From Pyxicephalus adspersus (taxonomy: Eukaryota; Chordata; Amphibia; Anura; Pyxicephalidae): 64,000 nucleotides of DNA. Position 1 is the stretch's first letter, and every line of letters starts with the position of its first letter. The stretch spans positions 63,704,151 through 63,768,150 of the forward strand of contig NC_092861.1 of assembly GCF_032062135.1 (NCBI RefSeq), read 5' to 3'. Positions 1-10,532 of this stretch are shown here, piece after piece. The translations under genes and the position numbers were made by a program. Below the pieces are notes generated by a model. It saw only the letters and a program-made list of their open reading frames with translations. It searched no databases and was not told the origin of the DNA.

Positions 1-2352
1 GTGGCTACTATTACTTGGTTTGTCATATTTTCTGCTTTGATATGCAGATGGTAAGTTATGAGTTTGGCATCACTTTACTATGAGATGCAGTAATATGTGC
101 AGTTTGCTATATAAATGTATGACCAACAAATCATCAGTTACTGAAAATATCAAGTCACTATAAAACCCTTGTTCATAATATGCTAAAAATAAACAATGCA
201 CTGCTTCTGTTATAACTCATCTTTCAGTGAATTAAAAAGCTGCTTGCAGCACTTTCTTGCAAGTAGCCTTATGGTCATAACTTTGATAAACATTCTGAAA
301 ATAATTCTCATTTATGTTGATATCAGCTTATGTTGTACAAATATCCCTTAAGACACATGTTTTTAAGCCTTTGATTCAACATTTATTACATTTTTTCATA
401 GCCCCTTTTGGAAACAGTATTTTGCAATTAGGCAAATCTCAGGAAAATTATATTTCTGACTCAATTAAAACTACATGTATCTGAAATTGAATTTCTCAAA
501 TCTTCTAAATATGCACCAGAACAGAAATTACTTGAAAGGAATTGTATTTATCTGTCTCCAAACAAGCAAAGGCAAGCAGCAAGAATCACATTTACTTTTT
601 GTGCAATGGAATGTTAATAATTTAAAAACGTTACTTATAAACATCTTGTATAAAAAGGTATTGTGTTCAAATCTTTTTTTTTAGACATACATTAGATAAT
701 ATACAGAAATAAACAAATGATATACAAAAAGAAGATTGCATAATGTTTGAATTCTTTATTTTCTGATTTAATGTTTATTATCTGAATCTTGAATATATGC
801 CAAACAAAGATGCAGTTCTGTAACAAATCAGAACTATAGGACACTAATGGTTTTTGGGATCATGTAAGGCTATGCTTTTTGTCAAGAATGAATAGAGAAA
901 CAGAAAATCTACAGACTGTATAAGGTAATGTGTTTGAAAGGTAATCATTGGATGTGTGTGAGTGTCTGTGTAGGAACACTGCATAATTTGTATTTTTAAA
1001 CTGAATTATAGTCATATGTAAAAGACAAAAATAAATGTAACTCTCTAATCATAAAAAAATATTTAGTGTATTTTCTTTAATGCAAGTATCTGAATTTGAC
1101 ATGCTATCAGCCTATATCAGAGATGGAGTGTAATAGGTAGGGCCCAGGTTATGTTTTATTTCCCCTAGGCTAGCTAGATTGTTCCCCCAAAGCACTGTCC
1201 ACTCCCTAATACCTGCCCCCCATCCAAGTACCCTCAAGCTGACAACTGGCAGCTCCTTCTCCGCTACCTGAGTTCAGTGATAAATGAGCAGGGACCACGC
1301 GACCAAGAACCTGGAAAAGTGAAAGCAGAGAGTGAGCCAGTCAGGGAAGGGTGTTTGGAGATAGTTCACAGTCCTCTCCAGGTGTACAAGGGACAGTGCA
1401 GATGAGAAGAAAGCGGTATAGCAGGCACAGGATCCCCGGACAAGCCAGGCATGGCAAATAAGCCAGCTGGAAATAGTGAAGGAATTGGCAAGGGCTTAAA
1501 TACCTATCCTAGTAGCCATGGTGGAAATCCAACCCTGGTAATAGGAGTACAAGTAGCTAATTGGTTTATGAGCTCACAAAAAAACATGCTGATAGGAAGA
1601 GAAAGCAGAGTGATAAATAGATGAGCTTATAACTGATCTGCTTCTTCTTTTACAGTACAGTCACAGGCTAGCATGACCTAAGGTTCAGTTAGGTGCATGG
1701 CAATCTATTTGAAGTAGAAATATTTTTTATGCCTGGTTCATATCTATGTGCTGCAGTATGTGCTCTATAAATAGCAACCATGTGGACCAGTTCACACCTA
1801 TGCATGTACATTACCATGGAACACAACACAGAACTAATCTAAAGGAAAATAGAGAAAGGGAGAGAATTTTTCTACTAGACAAAGCATAATAAATGACTCA
1901 ACTTGAATGTGCAGCCTACTTATGGGTGCCACATCATAACAAGTCTATCCATGAGGAAGAATATAGAGAACTAGAACTAAATTAACAAGTGATGGTCTTC
2001 AGGCATCTGGGGATTCCAATTCAACCAAATGTTTTTGAATTTAAAACCTTGTAAATCACTGTCCAGGGAAAAAATGCAGATTTGGGGACTTTTTGGGGAC
2101 ACCAGATGCTTGTTCTGAATCAATAACTGGAAAGGGTATTGGCACAAGAGACAGCCAGGCAATGGGGTAAACTAGCTTCTTCTCAAGATCAAAATATACT
2201 GGCATATCTATGATATATAGGAATTTAGGACTGATTTACACTCATATACAAATAATTTACATTATGCTTTCAGCTGTACCTCTAACTTCACCCTATGCCA
2301 ATGGTGTGAGTCTGAAGAGTGACTACTCCCTGTAAATTAGTTTAGATAAAAA
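1..2352. other. Gene-free AT-rich stretch
   Basis: No open frame with protein-like composition and no RNA gene is visible. About 1130-1560 is richer in G and C than its surroundings and has the look of an old interspersed repeat, but I cannot assign it to a family. The rest is ordinary AT-rich sequence with homopolymer runs. Confidence 0.6.
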
Positions 2353-2550
2353 TGGGCCTGATTTATTAAAGCTCTCTATGAATGGAGTGAGAGTGAACTT
2401 GGGTAATCCAGCAAACCTTTGAAAACCTTTTTGTAAAAAAACATTTACAACAAATTCAACTAATAGCAAATGATTTTTAAGAAATCCATTCCAGGTTTGC
2501 AGGGTTCACCCATGATACAGTCTTGGAATGCTTTGATATGTCAGGCCCAA
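2353..2550. mobile_element. Foldback MITE, family A, copy 1
   Basis: The left end reads TGGGCCTGATTTATTAAAGC and the right end is its near reverse complement (…TCAGGCCCA). The two halves are imperfect inverted copies, so the element can fold back over most of its length. This copy is diverged: the right end has GCTTTGATATG where other copies have GCTTTAATAAA. Seven further copies lie in the window (8001, 25162, 34511, 41785, 44899, 46611, 58489). It has no coding capacity. Superfamily is not settled, because target duplications are too short to read. Confidence 0.85.
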
Positions 2551-3954
2551 TGTGTATGCTGCCTTTCCTAAGGTTAACAACAGATACATCATTTATCACA
2601 AATTCAGATATCTGTACACAAATTCTGAGAGAAGCTACTTAATGTATGTCATTATGTTACTTCCTTGTGCACATTTTTCAATGGATGTTATATTCCGATG
2701 GATTAAAATTAATCTAAGAAAGGCGAGGTAAAGATTAAAACAATAGTTCTGCTTTCAAGTGTCATTAGCTAGCACCCCCTATGTTTTCATATATACATCC
2801 AAATAGGCTTCTCATATAAATATGAGGAAAATGTGTTATTGGATTTTTGAAGTCATGTTTCCAAAGTAGGCTTGGAACTAATTTTTATTATGCATCAACA
2901 AACAATAATGAAACTGACTGTTTTATATGGAAAACACACTTGTCTGTTTCTCTGGTTTCTCTGCATTAAAATTCAAGGATTAGTAATGATGTTTGCAAAA
3001 AAAAATAAAGACATAGACAAAGAGGAGTTTGTGTTAATATAGAATGTTGCTCTGCAATTTCCATGCAAAGAATGCAACTTGGCTGGTAATAAGCAATACT
3101 TAATATTATACTTTTATATCTTTTTTCAGCCTTGGTAATTCTGTTATATTTGAGCTTCTGGTTTCACCTGGTAAAGTGAATTCTCCATTTAATTTTGAAG
3201 AAGAATTCACTAGAATAAATCCAGTCTGAAAAGCCCTGCCACGCTGTGATGTTCTTTTTTCTGCAATTTTAATAAACCTAGGGAGCTGCAAAGAGCTGTT
3301 TTAGCAACATGGAGGCATATAAAACTGGAAAAGTTTCTTGAAACAAGAAGATTAAAAGGTTGCCTTGGATAGTTTCCATTTTTAATCTGTTTCTTTGTAC
3401 CTTTATTGATAAAATAGACCCAGAGAGTTGCAGTAACTTTACATTATGTCGGAATGATTGAGATTGGGAGTTTATTGATGCCATTGTAGCCAATGAAGAC
3501 ATCCAAGGTCCTTAAACTCAGGAGGAAGATGATGGTGCCTGCAAAGGAGCTAGTGAACATGACATTGCATCAATTAGGGTTAGGTGGATATGGTTCCCCA
3601 CTATTGGAATTAGGTAAATTGTCCTGAGATTATCAATCAAGATCCCTGGAATAAGAGGTATATGCTATTCAAGCAAGGCATGACTGTCACTCACTTGTGT
3701 TAACACTGGTATGTATGCTTTCATTCAATCTTCTACAGTCCATGTCTCCTGCTGGTTGATTGATGGCTGTTCTTACCATTTAGCTGCTGAGACTGGGACT
3801 TTCTGATTTACACTTTTGTTGCACAACTTTACTTACTACAGGTAGTGGAAAAAAACATACTAGTGGCAAGATTTATAGGCAATAAAAGTGTTACAGATTG
3901 GGGAAAAACAAACACTGCTGTTTAAATGCAAGTGAAGGTTATTACTAATAACTA
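2551..3954. other. Gene-free stretch
   Basis: Only short frames with no recognisable domain occur on either strand. I see no repeat that recurs elsewhere in the window. Confidence 0.55.
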
Positions 3955-4028
3955 GTATTTAAATAGTGTCAGAATATTGCGCAGCACTTTACAAAGTCCA
4001 TAGATTTATCACTAGCTGTCTAAGGCCA
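3955..4028 (-). mobile_element. SINE 3' tail fragment (V-SINE-like)
   Basis: Read on the minus strand this is the segment ending in CTATGGACTTTGTAAAG, then a diverged GCGCAATATTCTGACACTAT tail. It lines up with the tails of the SINE copies at 43018-43178 and 50700-50856. The SINE body is missing: homology stops at about 4028, where the Ngaro-like retrotransposon begins. Confidence 0.6.
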
Positions 4029-4496
4029 AAAAAGAGAGGCCCGGAGCAAGGAATAGGAGCAGGGCCTTCATTACAGGGTGGAAGGGCTGCCCAGGAATTG
4101 GGGGGGGGGGAGTTAATTTTAACAGTGGTAGGGAGGGGTTTGGGTGGGTTGGATCAGAAGTGGAGTGGAGGAGAATAGGTACAGATAAAAGAAAGCTGTA
4201 ACAGAAGTGAGGGACAGTTTTTGCAAGAAAAAATTTGGAAAGGGAGCAGGTAGGCACAAAGGAGTCTGTAGACGCATTGATGTGTCAGCTTTGGGCTGCG
4301 GCGGCCTCTCAAGGAGAGGCCTGGCTGCAGGATAGGGTGGCAGAGGCTGTTGGGAGGACTTCTAGTGGTCCTTCAGTAGATAGGTTAGTATGGTTACGGC
4401 CTGCGTTTATGTATGCTTTGAGGGGCCTTTGAGGGCACACCTCATAGAGGGGTTGAGGGAGCAGGTCCTGAAGAGCGAGTACGTGGACATATTTTC

Positions 4497-5487
4497 TTGG
4501 TCAGCAGGCATCAAGATCACCGTCCGGGAGTAAGAAAAAAGAGGTTTGTTGGCTTTATAACAGGAGAGGATGCAAATTTGGAGGAGGTTGTCGGTTCCAT
4601 CACGAGTGCTACGGCTGCTGCTTTAAACAGGGCTGAAGGCGGTGGAAAAGGGGGTGACGGCAGTGAGGTGTACCCCAACCAGGAGGTGGCGAGGATGGTC
4701 AGGGAGGGGTTTACTGTTGGGTTTAGGATTCTGATTCTGGGAATAGGGTTGGTGCCTAAAAATGCAGGAAAGTTTCGGATGATCCATCATTTGTCATTTC
4801 CATGTGGGGCTTTGGTGAATGATGGCATTGATCCAGATCTGTGTGCCGTGGCTTATACATGGCTCGATGCGGACATTAAGTGGGTTAGGCGTTATGGGGC
4901 GGGGGAGTTGCTGGCGAAAGCGGATATTGAAGCCGCTTTCCGGCAGCTGCCAGTTCATCCGGACTGTGTGCAGTTGTTGGGATGTAAGTGGGCTGGGGGG
5001 GTATTTTGTGGACAGATGCTTGCTCATGGGGTGTTCCATTTCCTGCACCCTATTTGAGCAATTTAGCACGTTTTTGGAGTGGGTGGTTCGGCTCGTGGCG
5101 GAGGTGGAGTCGGTCATACATTACTTGGATTGCTTCTTGTTGATTAGGCCACCAGGGAGCTCAGTGTGCAGGGTGTTGCTGGGGAGGGTACAGCATGTGG
5201 CTAAGCATTTTAGTGTTCCGTTGGTCACTGACAAAACAGAAGGGCCGGTGACTGCATTGACCTTTTTGGGCATTGAATTGGACATGGTGGCCATGGAAAT
5301 TAGGTTACCTCAGGGCAAAGCGTTGCAGATAGAGGTTCGTTTGGTGTGTGGGCTTAGGAACATGTGCCTGCAAGAGGTTCAGTCTCTGCTGGGGAAACTG
5401 AATTTTGCCTGCAGGGTTATCTGCATGTGCCAGCTGTTTAGTCGGCGTCAAGGGGGACCAATTTGGTGGTGTGGGACAAGTTCCTGA
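4497..5487 (+). pseudogene. Reverse transcriptase remnant of the Ngaro-like element
   Basis: The frame of 4497-5057 gives a DIRS/Ngaro-type RT start with GKFRMIHHLSFPCGALVNDG and then LLAKADIEAAFRQLPVHPD. The reading then moves to the frame of 4819-5487 (FVDRCLLMGCSISCTLFEQF, HYLDCF, DKTEGPVTALTFLGIELD, LLGKLNFACRV). The switch falls at a run of seven G at 4995-5001, so a one-base slip is the likely break. The RT active-site motif is normally Y-x-D-D; here it is YLDCF, with the second aspartate replaced by cysteine at 5131-5133. The sequence around REGFTVGFR to GLVPK is shorter than usual for the family, suggesting an internal deletion. Upstream sequence (4235-4432) could be gag-derived, but I cannot recognise it. 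Confidence 0.9.
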
Positions 5488-6018
5488 AGGATTTCTATGG
5501 GAAGGCGCTGTGGTTGGAAGGGCCGGTGGACACGGTTTATTTAGAGCTTTTCACAGATATGGCAGGGGTGAAGGGTTTTGGGGCCTACTTTGGGGGTAAG
5601 AGGTGTACGGGAGTGTGGCCACAGGTTTGGGTGGACGAAGGCTTTGATAAAAATTATGTAGTTTTAGAGTTGTTTCCTATTGTGGTGATGGTGGATTTGT
5701 GGGGGGTGGGGCTGGCAAACAAAAAAGTGTGTTTTTATTGTGACAACTTGGGGGTAGTGTAGGCCATTAAGATCTTTTCAGTATCATCACGGCCGGCTGT
5801 TCGCTTGATAGCAAGTTGAATATTTTTATCTTTGCATGGTATATTCTGGGCGTTTGCCTGTTGCTGATGCTTTATCTCATTTACAGTGGGACAAGTTTTG
5901 CATGTTAGCACCAGAGGCGGAGCAATGCGGTTACCCTTGTCCGGAGGGCTTGTGGGGCATTACCATGGGATTATCGGAAGTCAGTGAGCAAAAGGGCATA
6001 CAAGATGGTTTGGCATAA
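5463..6018 (+). pseudogene. RNase H remnant of the Ngaro-like element
   Basis: The frame of 5463-5762 contains LELFTDMAGVKGFGAYFGG and FYCDNLGVV, the blocks around the first and later catalytic aspartates of the RNase H that follows RT in DIRS-order elements. It ends at a stop at 5760-5762. Reading resumes in the frame of 5836-6018 with RLPVADALSHLQWDKF, the block with the last catalytic aspartate (ADALS), followed by the linker toward the recombinase. The sequence between the two pieces has stops in all readings, so at least one frameshift separates them. The linker reads directly into the tyrosine recombinase. Confidence 0.8.
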
Positions 6019-6069
6019 CTGGGAGGTCCTGCAGAGGCAGGTAAGGAGGATTGGTGGGGGGTGGGGGGT

Positions 6070-6828
6070 GATCAGGTACAGGTACTGCTGTATTGGTTGG
6101 CTAAGAAGTTTGCCAATAGGGGGACAGTGGTGTCAGTGAATAGGTTTATGGTGGGGTTGGCATTTGGATTTAGGTTACCAGGAATGCCAGATTAGACAAA
6201 AGTTTTTGTGGTTCAGCAGGCTTTGAAGGGATATAGGAAAGGTAACAGGGTGCGGGATGCCAGGCAGCCGGTGTCCTTTGAATTACTGCAGAAATTGGTG
6301 GGGCAGTTGGGGGAGGTATGTTCATGGCTGTGTGAACAAGTTTTGTGTCTAGCTGCATTTGGTATGGCCATGAGCATTGGGGAATTGGTTAGCTAAACAA
6401 AGACCCGTCTTGGGGGTATCTTAGCGGAGGATGTTTTGTGCTTGTTGGATAAGGTGAGTTTGAGGATTAGAAGGTCAAAAACAGATCAAATAGGGCGGGG
6501 GTAGTTGGTAAGGTTGTTTTGTATGGAGGGATCTGGAGTCTGCCCAGTTCAGGCATTAGACGATTTTCCGCGGCGGAGGCCAAAGGGAGAGGGCCCCCTT
6601 TTCATTTATGAGGATGGGGGATTTTTGACCCCTTTTCAGTTTGTAGCAGTTTTTAAGACTTGTTTGAAACGGCTGGGGGTGAATATGAAGGAATATTGCT
6701 CGCATTTCTTTCGTATTGGGATGTCTACGAAGGTGGCAAGATTGGGGTTAGGGGAAAAGGTTTTTAAGAAGATTGGGAGATGGGAATCCGAGAGATTCCA
6801 ATTGTATATAAGGCCTCATTTGCTATAA
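6070..6828 (+). pseudogene. Tyrosine recombinase remnant of the Ngaro-like element
   Basis: One frame runs throughout with three internal stops, at 6193-6195 (TAG), 6394-6396 (TAA) and 6502-6504 (TAG). The C-terminal catalytic part is clear: GEGPLFIYEDGGFLTPFQF, then HFFRIGMSTKVARLGLGE (the H-x-x-R box) and KIGRWESERFQLYIRPH, with the tyrosine that would attack DNA. The first catalytic arginine should lie in a block like A-M-R-I-G-E-L; here it reads MAMSIGEL, so serine has replaced arginine. In the living element this enzyme would integrate a circular DNA intermediate without an integrase. This copy cannot be active. Confidence 0.88.
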
Positions 6829-6879
6829 GGCAAGGAAAAGGGGTTTGGGGAGGAGATTGGATTGAGGTGGTCAGCACGG

Positions 6880-7480
6880 CCTGGTGTATAATTCTTGGAC
6901 ATCCTTATGTAAGGTGGGGTGCCCAGAGGGTGGAGGTTCAGAAGTATGGTCAGCAACTGTGGTTGCCTAAGGGGAGGCTACGGTGCGGTGGATCGGGGTT
7001 CCTGGCGTGCTGTGGAGCCGAAGGTCAGGAAGTTTGCAGCGCTGGACAGGCCTCCAAATGTGTTGTTAATACACGCAGGAGGTAATGATCTGGGGCGAAG
7101 GGCCATGGGGGAGTTAATTAGGGACGTGCAGTTGGACTTTTTGCAACTGAGGTTGGAGTTCCCAGGTTTGGTGGTTGCTTGGTCCAAATAAGTGGGAAGG
7201 ACAAGTTGGAGGGGAGCGAGATCAGTGGAGAAGCTTAGTAAAGTTATAATTAAAGTTATTAGGGAGATTGGTAGGTTTGTGGCGAGAAATGGTGGAGTGG
7301 TGGTGAGGCACAGGGAGCCTAAGGAGGAGACATGGCACTCTCTGCACTGAGATGGCATACATTTGAATGCCATTGGTACTGACGTTTATAGGATAGAGTT
7401 CAGCGGGCCCTTCAAGTGTGGAGGGGCGTTAAGGGTGAGGGGATCAGGTTTGTGCGCTGTGGCGGTTGAGGTCTGGTAGA
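6880..7480 (+). pseudogene. SGNH-hydrolase remnant downstream of the recombinase
   Basis: The first block, ILGHPYVRWGAQR, lies in the frame of 6780-7085. The rest is in the frame starting near 6980: NVLLIHAGGNDLG (the G-x-N-D block), GLVVAWSK ending in a TAA at 7189-7191, and after a TGA at 7348-7350 DGIHLNAIGTDVY, the D-x-x-H block holding the other two catalytic residues. The order of blocks matches SGNH/GDSL esterases. Block I normally has G-x-S with the nucleophile serine; this copy has proline (GHPY). A frameshift between about 6960 and 6990 separates block I from the rest. Hydrolase frames have been described in some Ngaro-type elements; their role in transposition is unknown. Confidence 0.75.
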
Positions 7481-7884
7481 AGGTAAGAGTCTGGGGGTAA
7501 TGTTGTGAAAAGGGGGCATCCAGGATGGTGGGGTGCCCCCTTAAGTTGGTATGCTGTAGGCCCATGAGGCAGTGCTGGACGGCTAGGGGCCAGTGTGGTG
7601 ATAAAATTGCTGGTTGGAGTTAGTACAATTAGAGGCGGACTTCAATTTTCAAGACCTGCAGCCTTGCGGATAGGGGGTTTTAATTGGTTTGTTGAGTTAA
7701 TACAAAGGCACGATGGTTATATTGTAGATTTTGGGAGGTATTTGGTTGAATAATTTATTATGTTAATTTATTTTGTTAATGGGGGTGTTAATATTTATAT
7801 ATAGGGATTTTAAATTTTGCTGAGTTGTGAATTATTCAGTTATTTATGGTTATTTATACAAATGTTTAATATTGGTCTGAACTA

Positions 7885-8000
7885 AAAAGGTCCTAACTAC
7901 CCTAGTCATGAGAAAAAGCCAATTAACCTAATTGCATTTTTTTAATGTTGGAGGAAACCCATGCAAACATAGGGAGAACATACAAAATCCTTGCAGATAG
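7885..8000 (-). mobile_element. V-SINE-like fragment, central domain
   Basis: Read on the minus strand, 7915-8000 matches the SINE central domain seen at 51125-51228: an ATGTTTGCATGGGTTTCCTCC block followed further on by TTAGGTTAATTGGC. The fragment stops where the foldback MITE at 8001 begins. The bases after that MITE (GTGTTCTG…) may be the continuation of the SINE, which would make this an insertion. Confidence 0.65.
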
Positions 8001-8227
8001 GGGGCCCGATTCATTAAAGTTCTCCAGGGCTTAAGAAGATACAGTTTCATCAGTGAAGCTGTGTGATCCAGCAAACCTGGAATAGATCTGGTCTAAGATT
8101 GAAAACATTTGCTAGCAAATAAAAAATGACTTTAAATAAGTCCATTCCAGGTTTGCTGGATCACCCAGCTTCACTGATGAAAGTGTATCCTCTCCAGTCT
8201 TGGAGAGCTTTATTAAATCAGGCTCAG
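8001..8227. mobile_element. Foldback MITE, family A, copy 2
   Basis: This is a good full-length copy. The left half has GATTCATTAAAGTTCTCC…, and GTGATCCAGCAAACCTGGAA; the right half holds the reverse complements TTCCAGGTTTGCTGGATCAC and GGAGAGCTTTATTAAATC. Both halves pair over most of their length around a short AT-rich centre. Confidence 0.9.
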
Positions 8228-9167
8228 TGTTCTGACGATTACATATAAGTTGCGATTACATATATGTTATTTGTTATTTTGCAAGGGTTCTACTTAAGTA
8301 AGTTCTACTGTGCTAGTAGTTCACTAAAGATATTTAAACACAATCATTTCCAAATACTTTCCGGCAGATAAGCTCTCTGTTGAGTAATGTGTATGTTGAT
8401 GGTTTTTATATTTTTAATGGGGAAGAATATTTTCTAATTCATCCAATTAATGTCATGAAAATCAGTTCTTACTTGCTGCAGTTCTTGTGTGTCCATATTC
8501 CTGACTCGGGATGATAATTCCTGCCTTGGGATAGGTACCTTATTTCCCATAATTTGCATACATTTTTTTTGAGAAGAATATGAATCCTGGTCGCTATTAA
8601 AAAAAATAATTTTCAAAAATGGCAAAAATAGAAAGGATTTCCTAACTTTGTGGTAGCTATATTATATATTCAAGTGAGCCATACATTTTTAATGAGAATG
8701 AAGAGAAAGAATCCTAATAGCAAGAATGCGTTATAGTAGGTGCTGAAATGATCTGCATATGGCTTTGCAGCTTATGATTTCAGTTACTCCTTTAAATTCT
8801 ATAGAAGTAAAACCAATATAAACTGACATACCAGAAACCAATATAAACTGACTGAGTTCCAGAAATAAGTATGAGATAAAAATGAATGGAAGGATATGAC
8901 TTGTCATAAAAATCCATTTCAGTAATCCTTCCAGAACAAAGCCATTTAAAAAAAAACATAGCCTACAATGCACTCAATTTTTAAAATATCAGTGTGTAAG
9001 GTAGTGTGTAGTATTTTGTATATTTTTTTTAAATAATTACATTTGGGTCTATATGAATGTGAGCAAGCACACAGAGAAGTCTGGTAATGGTACAAGTATC
9101 TTCATTGTGTTCCAAAACAAATAGCTTTCTTTAGCTTTTATCAAAATACAAAATCGAAAAGGTAGCT
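8228..9167. other. Gene-free AT-rich stretch
   Basis: I see no gene. A 16-base string ACCAATATAAACTGAC occurs twice, near 8811 and 8836. Nothing else is recognisable. Confidence 0.5.
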
Positions 9168-9596
9168 TACAACTTCCTCACTTCCCACCTCATCACACGA
9201 ATGGCTCCAAGACTTTTCTAGAGCTGTCCCGACTCTCTGGAATAGTCCTCCTCATCCTTTTCGGCTTGCTCCCACTTTCTGCTCATTTAAAAGAGCACTC
9301 AAAACCCACTTTTTCAATCTTGCCTACCCATCTTCTTCTGTCTTTTGAAACCCCCACTACATCCCACCACTACATATCTCCCATCCTATTGTGTAATACT
9401 TCCCCCACCTCCTAGATTGTAAGCTCTTCGGGGCAGGGTCCTCTCATCCTGTGTCAATGTCTGTATTCCTCTGTCATTTGCAACCACTATTTAATGTACA
9501 GGGCTGCGTAATATGTTGGGGCTATATAAATCCTGTTTATTAATAATAATAATCATAATATTAAAAATAATATTAATAATAATATTAATAACAGAA
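9168..9596 (+). mobile_element. 3' end of an L2-like LINE
   Basis: The segment matches the 3' part of the longer LINE at 38126-40310 nearly base for base: GGCTCCAAGACTTTTCTAGA, then CCTAGATTGTAAGCTCTTCG, then GCTGCGTAATATGTTGG and TATATAAATCCTG, ending in an ATT/AATAAT microsatellite. It covers the last part of ORF2 and the 3' untranslated region only. A 5'-truncated copy of this kind is the usual product of LINE retrotransposition. Confidence 0.88.
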
Positions 9597-9910
9597 GTCA
9601 ACATTTTCATCAGATAACATTTTATGTTTGCTTTCTAGTATTTTTGATGTGGATTTCAAATCTGTGTTCAGTTTTACTCTCGCACGTCAAGTTTTTGTGA
9701 TATCAGTTAATTATATATTGTGTGAAATTCGTTATAAATAGCCTTAACATATTACAACTAGGGATGAGCGAAAATTTCTTCGAAATTCCAATGGTTCCCA
9801 GAAATTTCAGCGAACCAATTTTTGTGAAACCATCTGAAGAGGAAATTAAAACAGAAGGATTTTCAGAGCTGCATTCAGCCCAGGGAATCTCCCTGTTTGC
9901 AATCCCTGGG

Positions 9911-10109
9911 GCACTAGAGGTTTATTTATTTGACCGCAAAGTTCCCACGGTCAACGACCGTGGACACTGAACTGCAGATGAACTCTGCAGTTCCACTATG
10001 ATCCCTGGGGCACTAGAGGTTTATTTATTTGACCGCAAAGTTCCCACGGTCAACGACCGTGGACACTGAACTGCAGATGAACTCTGCAGTTCCACTATGA
10101 TCCCTTGGG
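9911..10109. repeat. 99-bp unit in two tandem copies, with two hairpins per unit
   Basis: The unit beginning GCACTAGAGGTTTATTTATT recurs exactly 99 bases on (9911 and 10010), and a third start appears at 10110 before the sequence diverges. Each unit contains two perfect palindromes: CCACGGTC-aac-GACCGTGG (9945-9963 in unit 1) and GAACTGCAG-7 bases-CTGCAGTTC (9969-9993). The block follows sequence at 9760-9910 beginning AGGGATGAGCGAAAATTTC, which looks like part of the same unclassified repeat. Confidence 0.85.
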
Positions 10110-10139
10110 CACTAGAGGTTACAGCTGTGCAGTCACAGC

Positions 10140-10408
10140 TGTGAGAAACCTCCCACATAATGATGTCATTAAGGCATACCCGGCTCACTTCCCATCGCAG
10201 GTCTGAGCCTGCAATGGGAGAGTGGGTGGGTTGTGTCCACGGACACAGCCGGCCCACTGCCCTGAGCCAGGGATTTGTACAAGGGACATGGTCCGCCCCT
10301 CTGGCCGGTGCGTGTCCTTCTTCTGACCCCACTCGGGGGTGCACCAGCCAGAGCCATGGACCACCAAAATTTTCCCTCAGACCACCGGTTGGCGACCGCT
10401 AATCTAAT
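10140..10408 (-). mobile_element. hAT-like MITE, family D, partial copy
   Basis: The right end, read on the minus strand, starts GCGGTCGCCAACCGGTGG, like the CAGTGGTCGCCAACC terminus at 50865. Internally it shares TTCTGACCCC and CACCAGCCAGAGCCATGGAC with the copies at 50865, 36314 and 60267. The other terminus cannot be found, so the copy is truncated or rearranged next to the 99-bp tandem repeat. The frames across it are accidental, caused by high GC. Confidence 0.7.
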
Positions 10409-10532
10409 CGACTGCCATTTTTGCCTCGTCAAGAAAAGTGGATTCTCAGGTAAAACTAAGCACAAAATTGTATACTGTATAAAAAAAGTATAAAACCTTG
10501 ATTCTGCAATTAGGCCTGTTCCCCATGACTCA

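Larger units (their letters stand above)
4029..7830 (+). mobile_element. Decayed Ngaro-like (DIRS-order) retrotransposon
   Basis: This GC- and G-rich block contrasts with its AT-rich flanks. It carries, in order on the plus strand, remnants of reverse transcriptase, RNase H, tyrosine recombinase and an SGNH hydrolase. I see no adenine-methyltransferase-like region between RNase H and the recombinase, and a hydrolase frame follows the recombinase; both fit Ngaro better than DIRS1, as far as I know these groups. The start at about 4029 is set by homology of 4036-4130 with 23050-23110, the left part of a second copy. The right limit is soft: G-rich 3' non-coding sequence (7500-7720) grades into AT-rich sequence near 7830. 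Terminal split repeats could not be paired by eye. Frameshifts, stops and lost catalytic residues show it is dead. Confidence 0.85.

Noticed and set aside
10021..10493. Several overlapping GC-rich frames of 60-107 codons
   Set aside because: They fall within the hAT-like MITE and the 99-bp repeat and are open because of high GC. The same happens at 36301-36667 and 60155-60581.
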